Of a stretch of DNA of 64,000 nt, positions 1-9,446 are shown piece by piece. Under the pieces are notes generated by a model, which was not told where the DNA came from, made no database searches, and saw only the letters and a list, made by a program, of their open reading frames with translations. Position 1 is the stretch's first letter, and every line of letters starts with the position of its first letter. Position numbers and translations under genes: made by a program. The DNA lies in the NCBI RefSeq assembly GCF_900102895.1, contig NZ_FNGD01000014.1, forward strand, positions 62,001 to 126,000, given 5' to 3'. The DNA is from Arthrobacter sp. ov407. GTDB lineage: Bacteria > Actinomycetota > Actinomycetes > Actinomycetales > Micrococcaceae.

Positions 1-426
<426 letters not shown>

Positions 427-1677
427 CTAGTTCTGTGAGGCGATCGCGTTGTCGCGGTCCTCGAAGACGTCCTCGCCCGGGCCGGAGAAGGCCTTGGAGC
501 GCTGGATCGCCTCGATGGATCCGGTGAACAGCTGGGAGTCGTGGGGGTCCGGGTGCCGGTGGTGCTCGGCCGTGGCGGCAGCCTTGCCGGGACGCTTGGC
601 CCCCGTCCCGGCGTCGGACAAGGGGTAGGAGGCGGACGCCGACGCCGACGCCAGCGATTCGAGGCGGACGTGGGGGAGCGCCGTCGGGTGGTCCTGCTGC
701 AGGAACAGCACCAGTTCCTCGCGGATCAGGCAGCGGAGGTCGAACAGGGAGGCGCTGTCTGCGGCGCTGACCAGGATGCGGACGCGGACAAAGCCGGCGG
801 TGGCGTCGGTGATCTGCAGGATCCCCACGCGCTTGTCCCACAGCGGGGTCTCGGCCAGGACCTTCTTCAGTTCGCCGCGCATCTCCTCGACGGGAGCGCG
901 CCAGTCGAGGTCGAACTCCACGGTGCCCATGACCTCGGACTGCCGCCGGGTCCAGTTCTCGAACGGGGTGGTGGTGAAGTACGTCGAGGGCAGGATCAGC
1001 CGGCGGTCGTCCCAGATGTGGACCACCACGTAGGTCAGGGTGATCTCCTCGATCCGGCCCCATTCCTTCTGGACCACCACCACGTCGTCAACCCGGATGG
1101 CGTCCGTGAAGGCGAGCTGGATGCCGGCGAAGACGTTGACCAGCGAGGTCTGCGCGGCGAGGCCGGCGACAATCGAGATGACGCCCGCGGAGGCAAGGAG
1201 CCCTGCGCCGAGGGCCTGGATCGCGGGGAAGGTCAGCATCATGCTGCCCAGGGCCAGCACCACGATCAGGGCGACGCCGATCCGCCGGGCCAGGATCACC
1301 TGGGTGCGCAGCCGCCGGGCGCGGCGGTTGTCCGCGACATCCACCCGGTACCGGTTCAGGACCATCGCCTCAATGATGAGCAGCATGGCGATGGCCAGCC
1401 AGGCCAGGGAAGCGATCAGCGCAATTAGCAGCAGATGGTCCAGGCCGTGGCGCCATTCGAGGTCCCCGCTGCTTGTGGCCAGCGCGATCCGGACGCCGAT
1501 CAGGCACAGCGACAAGCGCAACGGCAGCCGGGCCACCCGGGACGTCTCGCGCAGTTCGGGCTTGCTGCGGTTGAGCCGGAGCACAATCTTGCGCACCAGC
1601 CAAGACAGGACCAGCCCGGCAACCACGGCGAGGGCCATGGCCAGGAACGGCATTGCTTGGGTCAGGAACTCTTGCAT
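427..1677 (-). CDS. MscS-family small-conductance mechanosensitive channel
   Basis: The 416-residue product has hydrophobic segments near residues 8-26, 53-70, 80-102 and 130-150. A Gly/Ala-rich pore helix follows (GAGLLASAGVISIVAGLAAQ), then the MscS beta-domain signature (VNVFAGIQLAFTDAIRVDD, GRIEEITLTYVVV, PSTYFTTTPFENWTR). MscS proteins open under membrane tension and release solutes during osmotic downshock. This length and extra N-terminal helices fit the larger actinobacterial members. The C-terminal tail contains an Ala/Ser alternation and charged low-complexity sequence and is probably cytoplasmic and disordered. Start is ATG at 1677. The gene is transcribed alone and divergently from the lipoprotein pair at 1878. 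Confidence 0.9.
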   Translation of the reverse strand: MQEFLTQAMPFLAMALAVVAGLVLSWLVRKIVLRLNRSKPELRETSRVARLPLRLSLCLIGVRIALATSSGDLEWRHGLDHLLLIALIASLAWLAIAMLLIIEAMVLNRYRVDVADNRRARRLRTQVILARRIGVALIVVLALGSMMLTFPAIQALGAGLLASAGVISIVAGLAAQTSLVNVFAGIQLAFTDAIRVDDVVVVQKEWGRIEEITLTYVVVHIWDDRRLILPSTYFTTTPFENWTRRQSEVMGTVEFDLDWRAPVEEMRGELKKVLAETPLWDKRVGILQITDATAGFVRVRILVSAADSASLFDLRCLIREELVLFLQQDHPTALPHVRLESLASASASASYPLSDAGTGAKRPGKAAATAEHHRHPDPHDSQLFTGSIEAIQRSKAFSGPGEDVFEDRDNAIASQN

Positions 1678-1877
1678 TACTTAAGCTCTAGCAAGCTTTC
1701 CGTCGGCACTTGAAATCGCCGGGATGTCAACGTGGGTCCGGTCACGCCCGTGCGGGCAGAGGCGGGCACGGCAGGTTCCGCGCCCGGTTGGCCGCCAACT
1801 CGGGACTTTTGCCCCTTGTTTTTGCGTCCGGAAGCTCGACAATGGTCGAACCACTTGAATCCCAGGGGGAGGGTGAC

Positions 1878-2630
1878 ATGCGTCGACTCGCGGCGTTCGG
1901 CACGGCAGCGTCGGCCGGCTTCTTGGTTGCGGCACTGCTCGGCGCCTGCGGTGCGCCCGCGAGCCCAGGCCCGGGCACGACGTCGCCGTCGATGCCCTCC
2001 GTGCCCCCGCTGACGTCCGCGCCGGGCGGAAACGGTGCCGCGCCCACCGAGCCGCCCTCGGCGCCCGCCACACCCGCGCCGACCGCGGCGGACTGGAAGA
2101 TCTTCAAGACCCCGGACGGGCAGTTGCAGTTCGACTACCCGGCCGAATGGACCGTCAAGGACCGCGGCGCCGAGGCCTCGCCCGGCGGGGTGTTCCTGGA
2201 AGTCCTCACCGCAGATGGCAAGTCGCTGGCCACGTTGCGAACCAACGTGGCCACGGGCTCGGAATGCCCGCAACGGATCCCCTACCAGGTGCTCGATGTG
2301 GTGCCCGTTCCGGCTTTGGTCCAGGAGGGGGTCACGCCGAACTTCATCTTTGAGTTGCGCCTGTATCCGGCAGAGAAAGACCCCATGAAGGCCAACGTCA
2401 TGGCGTACGGCATCAGCTCGGCACCCAAGCCGCACGGGCCAGATGCCTGCCCGATCTTCCATTACTTCACCTGGCCGCCCGGCGGAGCGTCGTTCGGAGG
2501 CGTCTACAACCCCTTCGACACCAGCCCGGGGAACGAGCCCCATGTCGACAGCCCGGAGGCCTACCTGGAGACCTCCGAATTCAAGGACATCAGGAAAATG
2601 ATCACCTCGCTGCGTCCGGCGGGGCAGTAG
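1878..2630 (+). CDS. secreted lipoprotein, paralogue of the next gene
   Basis: The frame is open from 1710 (TTG), but ATG at 1878 follows a GGGGGAGGG ribosome-binding site and begins a clear lipoprotein signal: MRRLAAFGT, a hydrophobic stretch, then lipobox LLGAC. A Pro/Ala/Ser/Thr-rich spacer of about 45 residues leads to a globular domain starting near DWKIFKTPDGQLQFDYPA. That domain resembles the mature domain of the following gene throughout (FDYPAEWTVKD, LRTNVATG, DIRKMITSLRPA). Mature protein about 230 residues, anchored on the outer face of the membrane. No family name is recognised; ligand-binding or cell-envelope roles are guesses. The next gene begins at the base after this stop codon, implying translational coupling. 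Confidence 0.8.
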   Translation: MRRLAAFGTAASAGFLVAALLGACGAPASPGPGTTSPSMPSVPPLTSAPGGNGAAPTEPPSAPATPAPTAADWKIFKTPDGQLQFDYPAEWTVKDRGAEASPGGVFLEVLTADGKSLATLRTNVATGSECPQRIPYQVLDVVPVPALVQEGVTPNFIFELRLYPAEKDPMKANVMAYGISSAPKPHGPDACPIFHYFTWPPGGASFGGVYNPFDTSPGNEPHVDSPEAYLETSEFKDIRKMITSLRPAGQ

Positions 2631-3416
2631 GTGCGGCCCGGACTCATGGTGAGGCAGCGGCGACGCACAGTACTTCAGGCTCCGCTTGTTTTCGTCCTCG
2701 CCGCTGTGCTGCTGGCCGGCTGCGGCTCGCCCACGGTGCCACCCGAGACATCCGACGCTGCGACGGATCCGGGGACTGCAACGCCGGCCACCTCGACGAC
2801 GGCGGGTGGCCCGCCGTCGTCGTCCGGTTGGAAGACGTTCACGACGTCGGACGGGACGCTGAGTTTCGACTACCCGGCCACATGGGAGGTCCGGGACCCG
2901 GCGGGGGAGGCGCCGCTGGGCGGTGAGTTCGTGGACGTGGTGAACGCCGCCGGGAAGCAGATGGCCGCGCTGCGCACCAACATCGTCACGGGCGCCGAAT
3001 GCGGCGACCAACAGCCGTACATGCTCATCGATTCCGAGCCGATGCAGGCCCTCGCCGAACCCGGTTCGGCGGACCAGAATGTGCCGCGTTACGTCTTTGA
3101 GGGGCGCGGTGACACCGCAGCCGCGGAAGCTTCGCCGCCCACCTACGCGTCGTACGGGATCACCATGATGCCGGAGGAGACCGGACCCATGTCGTGTCCG
3201 ATGTTCCAGCTGTTCCTCTGGCCACCCAGCGGCGCGCTGTTCGGCCAGGCCTATGACCCGGCAAAGAACACGACGCCGGGGGACCCCGGGCTGCCGTATC
3301 TGGAGAAAGCGAAGCTCTACGCCACCACGGCGGAGTACCAGGACGTCCGGAAGATGATCACGTCGCTGCGTCCCGCCGCCAAGGGCACGGGCGCCGCGAC
3401 GGAACCGGCGAAGTAG
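2631..3416 (+). CDS. secreted lipoprotein, tandem paralogue of the preceding gene
   Basis: GTG at 2631 immediately follows the previous TAG; an alternative in-frame ATG lies at 2646. The 261-residue product has a signal peptide with lipobox VLLAGC, a Ser/Thr/Pro/Ala linker and a domain matching its neighbour (WKTFTTSDGTLSFDYPATWE, LRTNIVTGAECG, DVRKMITSLRPAA). Both mature domains share conserved Cys positions (..GSEC / ..GAEC and ACPIF / SCPMF), suggesting one structural disulfide. The pair is evidently a tandem duplication kept as a two-gene operon. Function unknown; both are probably displayed on the cell surface. Confidence 0.8.
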   Translation: MRPGLMVRQRRRTVLQAPLVFVLAAVLLAGCGSPTVPPETSDAATDPGTATPATSTTAGGPPSSSGWKTFTTSDGTLSFDYPATWEVRDPAGEAPLGGEFVDVVNAAGKQMAALRTNIVTGAECGDQQPYMLIDSEPMQALAEPGSADQNVPRYVFEGRGDTAAAEASPPTYASYGITMMPEETGPMSCPMFQLFLWPPSGALFGQAYDPAKNTTPGDPGLPYLEKAKLYATTAEYQDVRKMITSLRPAAKGTGAATEPAK

Positions 3417-3458
3417 CCGCAGCCGGGTACAAGGCGCCCTCAAAGCGGCCGCCGCAGC

Positions 3459-3494
3459 GGGGCACAGAACAGCAGCGGGGCATAGAACAGCAGC
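3459..3494 (+). repeat. 18-bp tandem repeat, two units
   Basis: Two head-to-tail copies of GGGGCAYAGAACAGCAGC (3459-3476 and 3477-3494) differ at one base. They lie between the lipoprotein stop codon and the terminator hairpin. They look like local slippage and no function is evident. Confidence 0.75.
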
Positions 3495-3513
3495 CGGCCG
3501 CACGGCCGGCTGC
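3490..3513. terminator. perfect hairpin between convergent genes
   Basis: An 11-bp perfect inverted repeat (GCAGCCGGCCG / CGGCCGGCTGC) with a two-base centre sits between the rightward lipoprotein pair (ends 3416) and the leftward YegP-like gene (ends 3530). There is no long T-run, which is common for actinobacterial terminators. Probably it terminates both directions. Confidence 0.65.
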
Positions 3514-3529
3514 CGAAACTAACTGGGCG

Positions 3530-3790
3530 CTACACGGCCGGCAAGTGCCGGTGGCGGTGGTGGCCTGTTGGCGAGGCATTCCTGCTGCCGCGCTTCCCGG
3601 TCCACGGGTTGCTGCGGGCTTCCCGGATCAGGCCCGTGCCGGCGCATTCGCGCACGGCCATGATGCCGTTCGCCGCCTGGCGTTTGTCGTCGAATGCTCG
3701 GGAAATTGCCAACACGGTCCCGTCGCCGGCGAGCAGCCGGAACCGGACGTTGGATTCCGCGTCGGTGAAGATTTCGAATTGTCCAGCCAT
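3530..3790 (-). CDS. YegP-like DUF1508 family protein
   Basis: From ATG at 3790 the frame encodes 86 residues: MAGQFEIFTDAESNVRFRLL, then AGDGTVLAISRAFDDK and RQAANGIMAVRECA. This is one DUF1508/YegP repeat (beta-beta-beta-alpha, F.ly...g..rFrL.a.nG..ia.s..y). The frame is open to 3925, but the upstream residues do not fit the family. YegP-like proteins are small cytoplasmic proteins without an established role. The last 20 residues are Arg/His/Pro-rich and outside the domain. Confidence 0.8.
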   Translation of the reverse strand: MAGQFEIFTDAESNVRFRLLAGDGTVLAISRAFDDKRQAANGIMAVRECAGTGLIREARSNPWTGKRGSRNASPTGHHRHRHLPAV

Positions 3791-4003
3791 TGTCTTGTCC
3801 TTTTCTGGCGGTTGTGACCGCCGGTGGGTAAGAGCACTTCGGTGTGCTGTTGCCGGGTCTTCGACAAACTGCTCCAGTGCAAAAAACCAGCCTTTCGCGG
3901 ATGTCGGCCGCGCGGAAAGGGGCAAAGGTCCCGTTGTGTCTGGGCGGTGAGACTAAACCTGCGGGCCCAAATCCGGGGCCGTGGTGGGCGCTACATTGGG
4001 AGC

Positions 4004-4321
4004 ATGACTGACAAACACCGTGCGCAATTTCCGGCCGATTCCGGCGAGCCCGTGCGGCTGAACGCCCGGGTGTCCGGTGTGGTCCAGGCGGTCGGCTTCC
4101 GGTACTGGACCGTCCGGAAGGCCGAGGAGTTGGGGCTCAGCGGCACGGTCAGGAACAACTTTGACGGCTCCGTGGGCATCGTGGCCGAGGGCCCGCAGTC
4201 CGTGGTGCTGGAGCTGCGGCGCTGGTTGCGCTCGCCGGAGGCGCCCGGCCGGGTGGAGGACGTCGAAGAATCCATCTCGGCGGCGACGGGGGAGTTCGGC
4301 GGATTCGACGTGGCGTACTAG
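4004..4321 (+). CDS. acyP: acylphosphatase
   Basis: ATG at 4004 gives 105 residues, slightly longer than the usual 90-100. The family signature is intact: VSGVVQAVGFRYW carries the phosphate-binding loop and catalytic Arg, and GLSGTVRNNFDGSVGIVAEG carries the catalytic Asn. Acylphosphatases hydrolyse carboxyl-phosphate bonds such as those in acetyl- and carbamoyl-phosphate in the cytoplasm. The frame is open upstream to 3824, but the sequence before 4004 is not family-like. It appears monocistronic; the cupin gene follows after about 90 bp. Confidence 0.93.
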   Translation: MTDKHRAQFPADSGEPVRLNARVSGVVQAVGFRYWTVRKAEELGLSGTVRNNFDGSVGIVAEGPQSVVLELRRWLRSPEAPGRVEDVEESISAATGEFGGFDVAY

Positions 4322-4410
4322 GGGCGTAGTAGGGCTCCAGCTGTTCAGTAACCCGGGTCCGGGGCGAAGGACCCTCGGCAGCGCGGCGTGAGGCGAGTAG
4401 CCTGTGGCCC

Positions 4411-4746
4411 ATGCAGAAAATATCGATCGATGCCCTGGCCAGGCAGCAGATCACGGCTGCCCTCGCGGCAGGGAGCGGCCGGGCCGCTGACACGGTGTTC
4501 GGCGGGCACGAGAAAGTTCTGCGCCAGACCGTCATGGCGTTCAGGGCCGGGACGCAGCTGAGCGAGCACCAGAACCCCGGCGAGGCGACGGTATTTGTGC
4601 TCCGCGGCTGTGTGCGCCTGCGTGCCGGCAACGAATCCTGGCAGGGCAAGACCGGCGATCTGCTGATCGTGCCGGCGGGGCTGCACAGCCTGGAGGCCGA
4701 GGAAGACTCGGCGATCCTGATGACGGTAGCCAAGATCAGGACCTGA
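4411..4746 (+). CDS. small single-domain cupin
   Basis: The 111-residue protein begins at ATG 4411. Residues about 45-95 form a cupin barrel: GTQLSEHQNPGEATVFVLRG (motif 1) and GDLLIVPAGLHSLEAEEDS (motif 2). Motif 1 keeps one His and the Glu but has fewer metal-ligand His than classic metal cupins, so metal binding is uncertain. Small cupins of this kind often act as stress or sugar-binding regulators; no specific role can be assigned. It stands between acylphosphatase and the lipid kinase. Confidence 0.75.
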   Translation: MQKISIDALARQQITAALAAGSGRAADTVFGGHEKVLRQTVMAFRAGTQLSEHQNPGEATVFVLRGCVRLRAGNESWQGKTGDLLIVPAGLHSLEAEEDSAILMTVAKIRT

Positions 4747-4919
4747 ACCGCCGGCCCGACTCTGTGTTGGCCGCAGCCATTCGAGGCGAAGGAGAGGCCG
4801 AAAGTGAATTCCAGGGATGGCAGAGAGCTCAGGCGCCCGTGCCCTTGGCGTGTAGGGGAGCGCCGGGCGGCGGCCGGGAGGACGGCCGTCGTCGGAGTAG
4901 CGCAGATCGGGGGCGCGTC

Positions 4920-6287
4920 GTGACTGTCATGCCGTCCCTTGAGGAGGTCCCGGCAACCCGGCGGTGGTGGGCGAGGGCGGCTTACGTCGCGGCCCTCTTG
5001 GCGGTGGCTGTCCCCTTGGTGGCAGCGGGTTTTGCAGGCACAATTGCGCTGGTCATTACCGGTGTGGGCGCCGTGTTGGTGGCCGTCGCTGCGATCTACT
5101 GGTTCCTCATCAGCCGCGGTGTGCTGCGCTGGGGTGCGCTGGCGCTCGCGGTGCTTGCCCCGCTGGTGGTCGTGGCCCTGTACATCCAAGGGAGTCTGCT
5201 GCGGGAGGTGGTGATCGCCATTGCGCTGCTGTTAGTTGCGCTGGTCTGTGCCCGCGCCGCCCTCCGGGAAAGGGGGGAGGGCAAGGCCATGGCCGAGTAC
5301 CCCGCCCCCAGTTGGGGGCATGCCTTCCTGGTGATGAATCCGCGGTCCGGCGGGGGCAAGGTGGTGAAGTTCGAGCTCCAGCGGAAGGCGGAGGAACTCG
5401 GCGCCGAGGTGGCACTTCTTGAAGGTCCGGGACCGGTGGATGTCGACGCGTTGGCCCGGCAAGCGGTGGAGCGCGGGGCCGATCTGCTCGGCGTCGCCGG
5501 TGGGGACGGAACGCAGGCGCTGGTGGCCGGCATCGCGGCCGAGCACAACCTGCCGTTCCTGGTGATCAGCGCCGGTACCCGCAACCATTTCGCCCTGGAC
5601 CTGGGGCTGGACCGGGAGGACCCGACGGGCTGCCTGGACGCCCTCCGGGACGGGGTGGAGCTTCACGTGGACCTCGGGAAGATCAACGGCCGCACCTTCG
5701 TCAACAACGCATCGTTCGGGGTGTACGCCGAGGTGGTGCAGAGCCCGGCGTACCGGGACGACAAGGCCGGGACCGTGCTGGAGATGCTTCCGGACCTGAT
5801 CAGGGGCGACAAGGGTGCGCGGCTTCAAGCCCAGGCGGACGGCGTGACGGTGGACGGACCGCAGGCGGTGCTGGTGAGCAACGGTCCTTACGGCAGCAAC
5901 GACCTCGCCGGCCTGGGCCGCCGAACCCGGCTGGACCGCGGCGTTCTCGGCGCGGTGGCGATCTCCGCCGCCAGCACCCGTGAAGCGGTCGGCCTGCTGC
6001 GCCGTGCCACGAAGCACGGCCTGATCCAACGCGCCGCGGCGGAGGTGGTGGTCGACGCCGACGTGCCCGAGATCCCCGTCGGAGTGGACGGCGAGGCTCT
6101 GCTGATGAGCACGCCGGTGCGGTGCAGCATTGAACCCCGCGCGCTGCGGGTGCTGGTTCCGCGGAACCGTCCGGGCGTCCCGCCGGCCCAGCCCTCCCTG
6201 GACCTGGTCCGACTCCGTGAGCTGGCATGGGGGCGGCACCCGACTGCGCCGTCTGCACCGTCTGCGCCGGGGCCCGCCGGGGAGTGA
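4920..6287 (+). CDS. membrane-anchored diacylglycerol kinase family protein
   Basis: The open frame begins at 4764, but GTG at 4920 follows GGGGG with good spacing and is followed by a plausible N-terminus; ATG 4929 is the alternative. Residues 15-115 hold four hydrophobic segments. From about 120 a DAGK catalytic domain follows: AFLVMNPRSGGGKV, GADLLGVAGGDGTQALVAG (glycine-rich nucleotide loop GGDGT) and LPFLVISAGTRNHFALDLG. The family transfers ATP phosphate to diacylglycerol, sphingoid bases or related lipids (LCB5/DgkB/YegS type). Total about 455 residues. The tail is Pro/Ala-rich. It is monocistronic and convergent with the PucR gene. Confidence 0.85.
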   Translation: MTVMPSLEEVPATRRWWARAAYVAALLAVAVPLVAAGFAGTIALVITGVGAVLVAVAAIYWFLISRGVLRWGALALAVLAPLVVVALYIQGSLLREVVIAIALLLVALVCARAALRERGEGKAMAEYPAPSWGHAFLVMNPRSGGGKVVKFELQRKAEELGAEVALLEGPGPVDVDALARQAVERGADLLGVAGGDGTQALVAGIAAEHNLPFLVISAGTRNHFALDLGLDREDPTGCLDALRDGVELHVDLGKINGRTFVNNASFGVYAEVVQSPAYRDDKAGTVLEMLPDLIRGDKGARLQAQADGVTVDGPQAVLVSNGPYGSNDLAGLGRRTRLDRGVLGAVAISAASTREAVGLLRRATKHGLIQRAAAEVVVDADVPEIPVGVDGEALLMSTPVRCSIEPRALRVLVPRNRPGVPPAQPSLDLVRLRELAWGRHPTAPSAPSAPGPAGE

Positions 6288-6331
6288 CAGTGCCGCGGGC
6301 AGATCAAGCCTGAATCTTTGTGGGACGGCGA

Positions 6332-7987
6332 CTAGTTGTGTCTTGCCCACAACTGCAGCCACACGAGCAGGCGCGTTTCGGCGTCGTCGAGATCTATGCC
6401 GAACAGCGGCTCCACCCGGGACAAGCGGTAGCGGACCGTGTTGACGTGCACGTCCAACGACTTGGCGGCGTCGATCGCGTTTCCGCCGCAGCTCAGGTAG
6501 GCGTAGATGGTTTCCTCGAAGGATTTCTTATGCTGTTCGTCGTACGCCGCGATGCTGATCGCGTGCGCCCCGGGCAGTTGGCCGGCGGTGGTCAGCGCCG
6601 AGACGAACTGGCGCAGCAGCAGACGCGAGCCGAGGGAGTCGTCGTCGGCCACGATGTCATCGGAATCGGCGGCTATGCGCCCTTCCGCGACGTTGCGCAC
6701 AAGCTCGGACAGGACCAGTTCCGCGTTGACCCTGGACTCCTCGAGACAGTCGATCGTCGCTGCAACACCCAAGGCAGCCAGGACCGGGCGTGAGAGAAGC
6801 CGGCGCGCATTCTGCACGATTTTCAGAATCGCGCCGCGTTGGAACTGACGTGACGATTCGGTGGTTTGCGGCAGGACGATGTAAACGATGTTGTCCGAGA
6901 GCCCGCAGACGGCCGAGGGCAACCGGATGGCGCAGGCGGTCCGGATCGTGTCGAAGAGCCGGAGTCGGGACTGCAGCGTTTCGGCCGCGATGGCATCGGA
7001 CGGCCACACGCCCAGGGCCGCAACACAGATCGACGGCGCCGAGATCCCGAGCCTGATGGCCGCCAGTTCGGCGCGTTTCGGATCGAACAGCAGCGGCTGG
7101 ACCAGGTCTATCTGGCGCGTGAGGTTCGAGACGTAGGTGGTCCGTTTGTGCAGGATGTGGAGCGCGGCAACGTTGGCGGCTTCCCGCAGGATCCGGTCGG
7201 CGTCCTCGTTGTGGTCGTCCGCCAGTTCAAGGAGCCACAGCGAGCCCAGGACGGAGTCGCCGGCCCGGATCGCGATTGCCGTGCGCCGGAGCAGCGGATC
7301 CTGCGTCGTCACGTCCAGCGCATCGGTGGCGGCATGGACACGACGGTAGTCATTGTCCGTTTCCACCGAATGCGGCACTTGCAGACTCAGGATGGAACTC
7401 CTGCGCGTCTCGTCAATGGGCTGGTCCGGGAGGGTCGAATACGCCAGGATCGTCTGCTCAGGATCGGCGATCGCGATGGCACCGCCGGCTTGGGCCGCCA
7501 CCGTGTTGGCGAGGTCGAACAGGTCGCCGGGCCGGATGTCCACCAGAGTCCGTCCCGATTGCCGGTGCGGGATGACTGCGGCATCCATGATCTCCGCGAG
7601 CTGGTTCCACGGCACCGAGTCGGAGGCCCGGAAAAGCGCCATCCCGTTGTCCCTGGCGGCTGCCCGCAACACTTCGTCCGAGGTGCCGTTGGATTTGTAA
7701 ACGATCGCCACGTAGCCGGCGTCGCTGAGCTCTCGAACCTTCGCGCCCAGACGTTTCCCGGAAAGGGACAATCCGATGGCCAGGGCGACGGCGCCCGGGA
7801 ACTTGGTGGGCCGCGCCGTCGAGTCATAGAGAACAGAGCCGGCGACGATCTGCTGGTCATCGGCCGGCATTTCCATGAGGCTGAGAATTTCTGAACCCGC
7901 CGAGCGGGCGACGTCTGCCAACGTTGGCAGGGCATGCCGCTCCGCCGCCGGCGTCGTCACCCGGACACCACAGATGGCGTTTGGCAT
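6332..7987 (-). CDS. PucR/CdaR-family transcriptional regulator
   Basis: The 551-residue product has the PucR layout: an N-terminal sensory domain (residues about 10-140, LPTLADVARSAGSEILSL..), a GAF/GGDEF-like middle, and a C-terminal PucR helix-turn-helix (about 495-545: SCGGNAIDAAKSLDVHVNTV, RYRLSRVEPLFGIDLDDAET). Family members respond to purine-, amino-acid- or hydroxy-acid-derived signals and usually control adjacent catabolic genes. It is divergent from the FMN dehydrogenase at 8094 with 106 bp between starts, so it probably regulates that gene and the ABC importer behind it. The signal molecule is unknown. Confidence 0.9.
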   Translation of the reverse strand: MPNAICGVRVTTPAAERHALPTLADVARSAGSEILSLMEMPADDQQIVAGSVLYDSTARPTKFPGAVALAIGLSLSGKRLGAKVRELSDAGYVAIVYKSNGTSDEVLRAAARDNGMALFRASDSVPWNQLAEIMDAAVIPHRQSGRTLVDIRPGDLFDLANTVAAQAGGAIAIADPEQTILAYSTLPDQPIDETRRSSILSLQVPHSVETDNDYRRVHAATDALDVTTQDPLLRRTAIAIRAGDSVLGSLWLLELADDHNEDADRILREAANVAALHILHKRTTYVSNLTRQIDLVQPLLFDPKRAELAAIRLGISAPSICVAALGVWPSDAIAAETLQSRLRLFDTIRTACAIRLPSAVCGLSDNIVYIVLPQTTESSRQFQRGAILKIVQNARRLLSRPVLAALGVAATIDCLEESRVNAELVLSELVRNVAEGRIAADSDDIVADDDSLGSRLLLRQFVSALTTAGQLPGAHAISIAAYDEQHKKSFEETIYAYLSCGGNAIDAAKSLDVHVNTVRYRLSRVEPLFGIDLDDAETRLLVWLQLWARHN

Positions 7988-8093
7988 TCGCTACTAATGA
8001 TGGGCCCCCTCAATTTGTCGGTAACTCCATAGTCGTGCGGAGCTTCATTTCCTACGCTGAACCATAACGCAGGACGCAAAGGGAAGGCCGTCA
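7988..8093. promoter_or_regulatory. divergent intergenic region between the PucR gene and the FMN dehydrogenase
   Basis: This 106-bp gap must carry the promoters of both divergent genes and is the natural place for a PucR operator. No convincing -35/-10 pair or perfect palindrome was picked out by eye. A GGGAAGG ribosome-binding site at about 8081-8087 supports the TTG start at 8094. Confidence 0.45.
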
Positions 8094-9365
8094 TTGAAAT
8101 TCAGCGAAGCCAAACAGCTCATTCAGGTCAAGGCCCCGGTGATATCCCGCCAACGGCGCGTGCTGGCGGGCGCTTTCAATGTGGAGGAATACCGGAAGTC
8201 GGCACGCAGGGTTCTGCCGGCCGGGATTTTCGATTATCTCGACGGCGGATCTGAAGACGAGGTGACGCTCCGCCGCAACCGAGCCGTCTTCGACGCGTGG
8301 GCCCTCATGCCCAGCTGGGGCCCGGTTTCCGGCCCGGACACAAGCACCACCCTGCTCGGAAAAGAAAGCGCGCTGCCGCTCACGTTGACCCCCACCGGGG
8401 CCACCCGGTTGTTCCATCCCGAGGGCGAGCTGGCCGTCGCGGCTGCCGCCGACCGGGCCCGCATCCCCTACGGGCTGGCCGGACTGAGCACCGTGGCCAT
8501 GGAAACGATCGCAGAGCACCACCCGACCCTTGACCGCTGGTTCAACTTTGGGCTCACTTCCGACGCCCAGGCGCTGAAGGACAAACTTGCCCGTTGCGAG
8601 GCCGCCGGATTCACCACCCTGATTATCGGCGTCGATACACGGGCTCTGGGTTCGAGGGAGAGGGACCTCCACAACGGCTTCACCGCGCCGCCCGCTCTAA
8701 CGCTTTCAACCATCGCGGACATCGCCCGCCGCCCTTCCTGGTGGGTCAACTTCCTGAAATCGGACGGCATCAGTTTCCCGAACCTGGATCCGCGCAGTGC
8801 CGCAGCCACCTCTGTGGTCACCCCGTCCATGTGGCAGCACATTCTTGGCCACTCTGATGCGACCAGCGGGTGGAAGGAACTGGAAGCGTTGCGGCAGGCC
8901 TGGCACGGCAAGATCGTGTTGAAGGGCTGTGTCAACCCGGCCGACGTGGCCAAGGCCTCCCGTATTGGCCTGGACGCCGTGCAGCTGAGTAATCATGGCG
9001 GACGCCAACTCGACCACATGCTGAGCCCCATGGATGTCCTCCAGGAATCGCGGCAACGGGTGGGCGATTCGATCGAGATCTATGTGGACTCCGGCATCCG
9101 CAGGGGGAGCGACATCCTCAAGGCTCTGGCACTGGGAGCCGACGCCTGTTCGATCGGCCGGGCCTACCTGTACGGGCTGGTGGCGGCCGGATCGCCGGGT
9201 GTCGGTCGCGTCATTGAAATCTTCGGGGATGAACTCCGGCGTACGATGACGTTAGTGGGCGTCTCCAGCGTTTCCGAGCTGAAGGCTCGCGGCGGGGAAA
9301 TTCTTCGGGACATTCGTCATTCCGGAGAGATTCTGGAGACAAGAGCGTCGGAAAGCACGAATTAA
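8094..9365 (+). CDS. FMN-dependent alpha-hydroxy-acid dehydrogenase/oxidase with an altered active site
   Basis: 423 residues from TTG 8094. Family marks of the L-lactate dehydrogenase/glycolate oxidase barrel are present: FDYLDGGSEDEVTLRRN near the N-terminus, LTLTPTGATRLFHPEGE, VDTRALGSRERDLHNGF (Asp and Arg), IVLKGCVNP (Lys) and VQLSNHGGRQLDH (catalytic His and substrate-binding Arg). The strand that normally reads WFQLY reads WFNFG, so the active-site Tyr is replaced by Gly. The family oxidises 2-hydroxy acids to 2-keto acids with FMN. The substitution suggests a different or larger substrate, or lower activity. It lies directly upstream of an amino-acid-type ABC importer and is probably co-regulated by the divergent PucR. 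Confidence 0.88.
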   Translation: MKFSEAKQLIQVKAPVISRQRRVLAGAFNVEEYRKSARRVLPAGIFDYLDGGSEDEVTLRRNRAVFDAWALMPSWGPVSGPDTSTTLLGKESALPLTLTPTGATRLFHPEGELAVAAAADRARIPYGLAGLSTVAMETIAEHHPTLDRWFNFGLTSDAQALKDKLARCEAAGFTTLIIGVDTRALGSRERDLHNGFTAPPALTLSTIADIARRPSWWVNFLKSDGISFPNLDPRSAAATSVVTPSMWQHILGHSDATSGWKELEALRQAWHGKIVLKGCVNPADVAKASRIGLDAVQLSNHGGRQLDHMLSPMDVLQESRQRVGDSIEIYVDSGIRRGSDILKALALGADACSIGRAYLYGLVAAGSPGVGRVIEIFGDELRRTMTLVGVSSVSELKARGGEILRDIRHSGEILETRASESTN

Positions 9366-9395
9366 TGAGTTCTGAACAACCAGGCACACAGTGCC

Positions 9396-9415
9396 CTCCC
9401 GCAGCGTCGCGGGAG
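9396..9415 (+). terminator. hairpin between dehydrogenase and ABC importer genes
   Basis: CTCCCGC / GCGGGAG with a 6-base loop, 30 bp after the dehydrogenase stop and 31 bp before the binding-protein start. It has no T-run. It could be a weak terminator or an mRNA-stabilising stem that raises expression of the binding protein. Confidence 0.5.
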
Positions 9416-9446
9416 CCTAGAGAATCCCTGAATAGCTAAGGAAGCC

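Noticed and set aside
541..1428. 295-codon plus-strand frame opposite the MscS gene
   Set aside because: Gly/Arg/Gln-rich shadow of a real membrane-channel gene; typical of high-GC antisense frames.
3459..3494. Two-unit 18-bp repeat as a CRISPR or iteron
   Set aside because: No spacers, only two units, directly beside a terminator.
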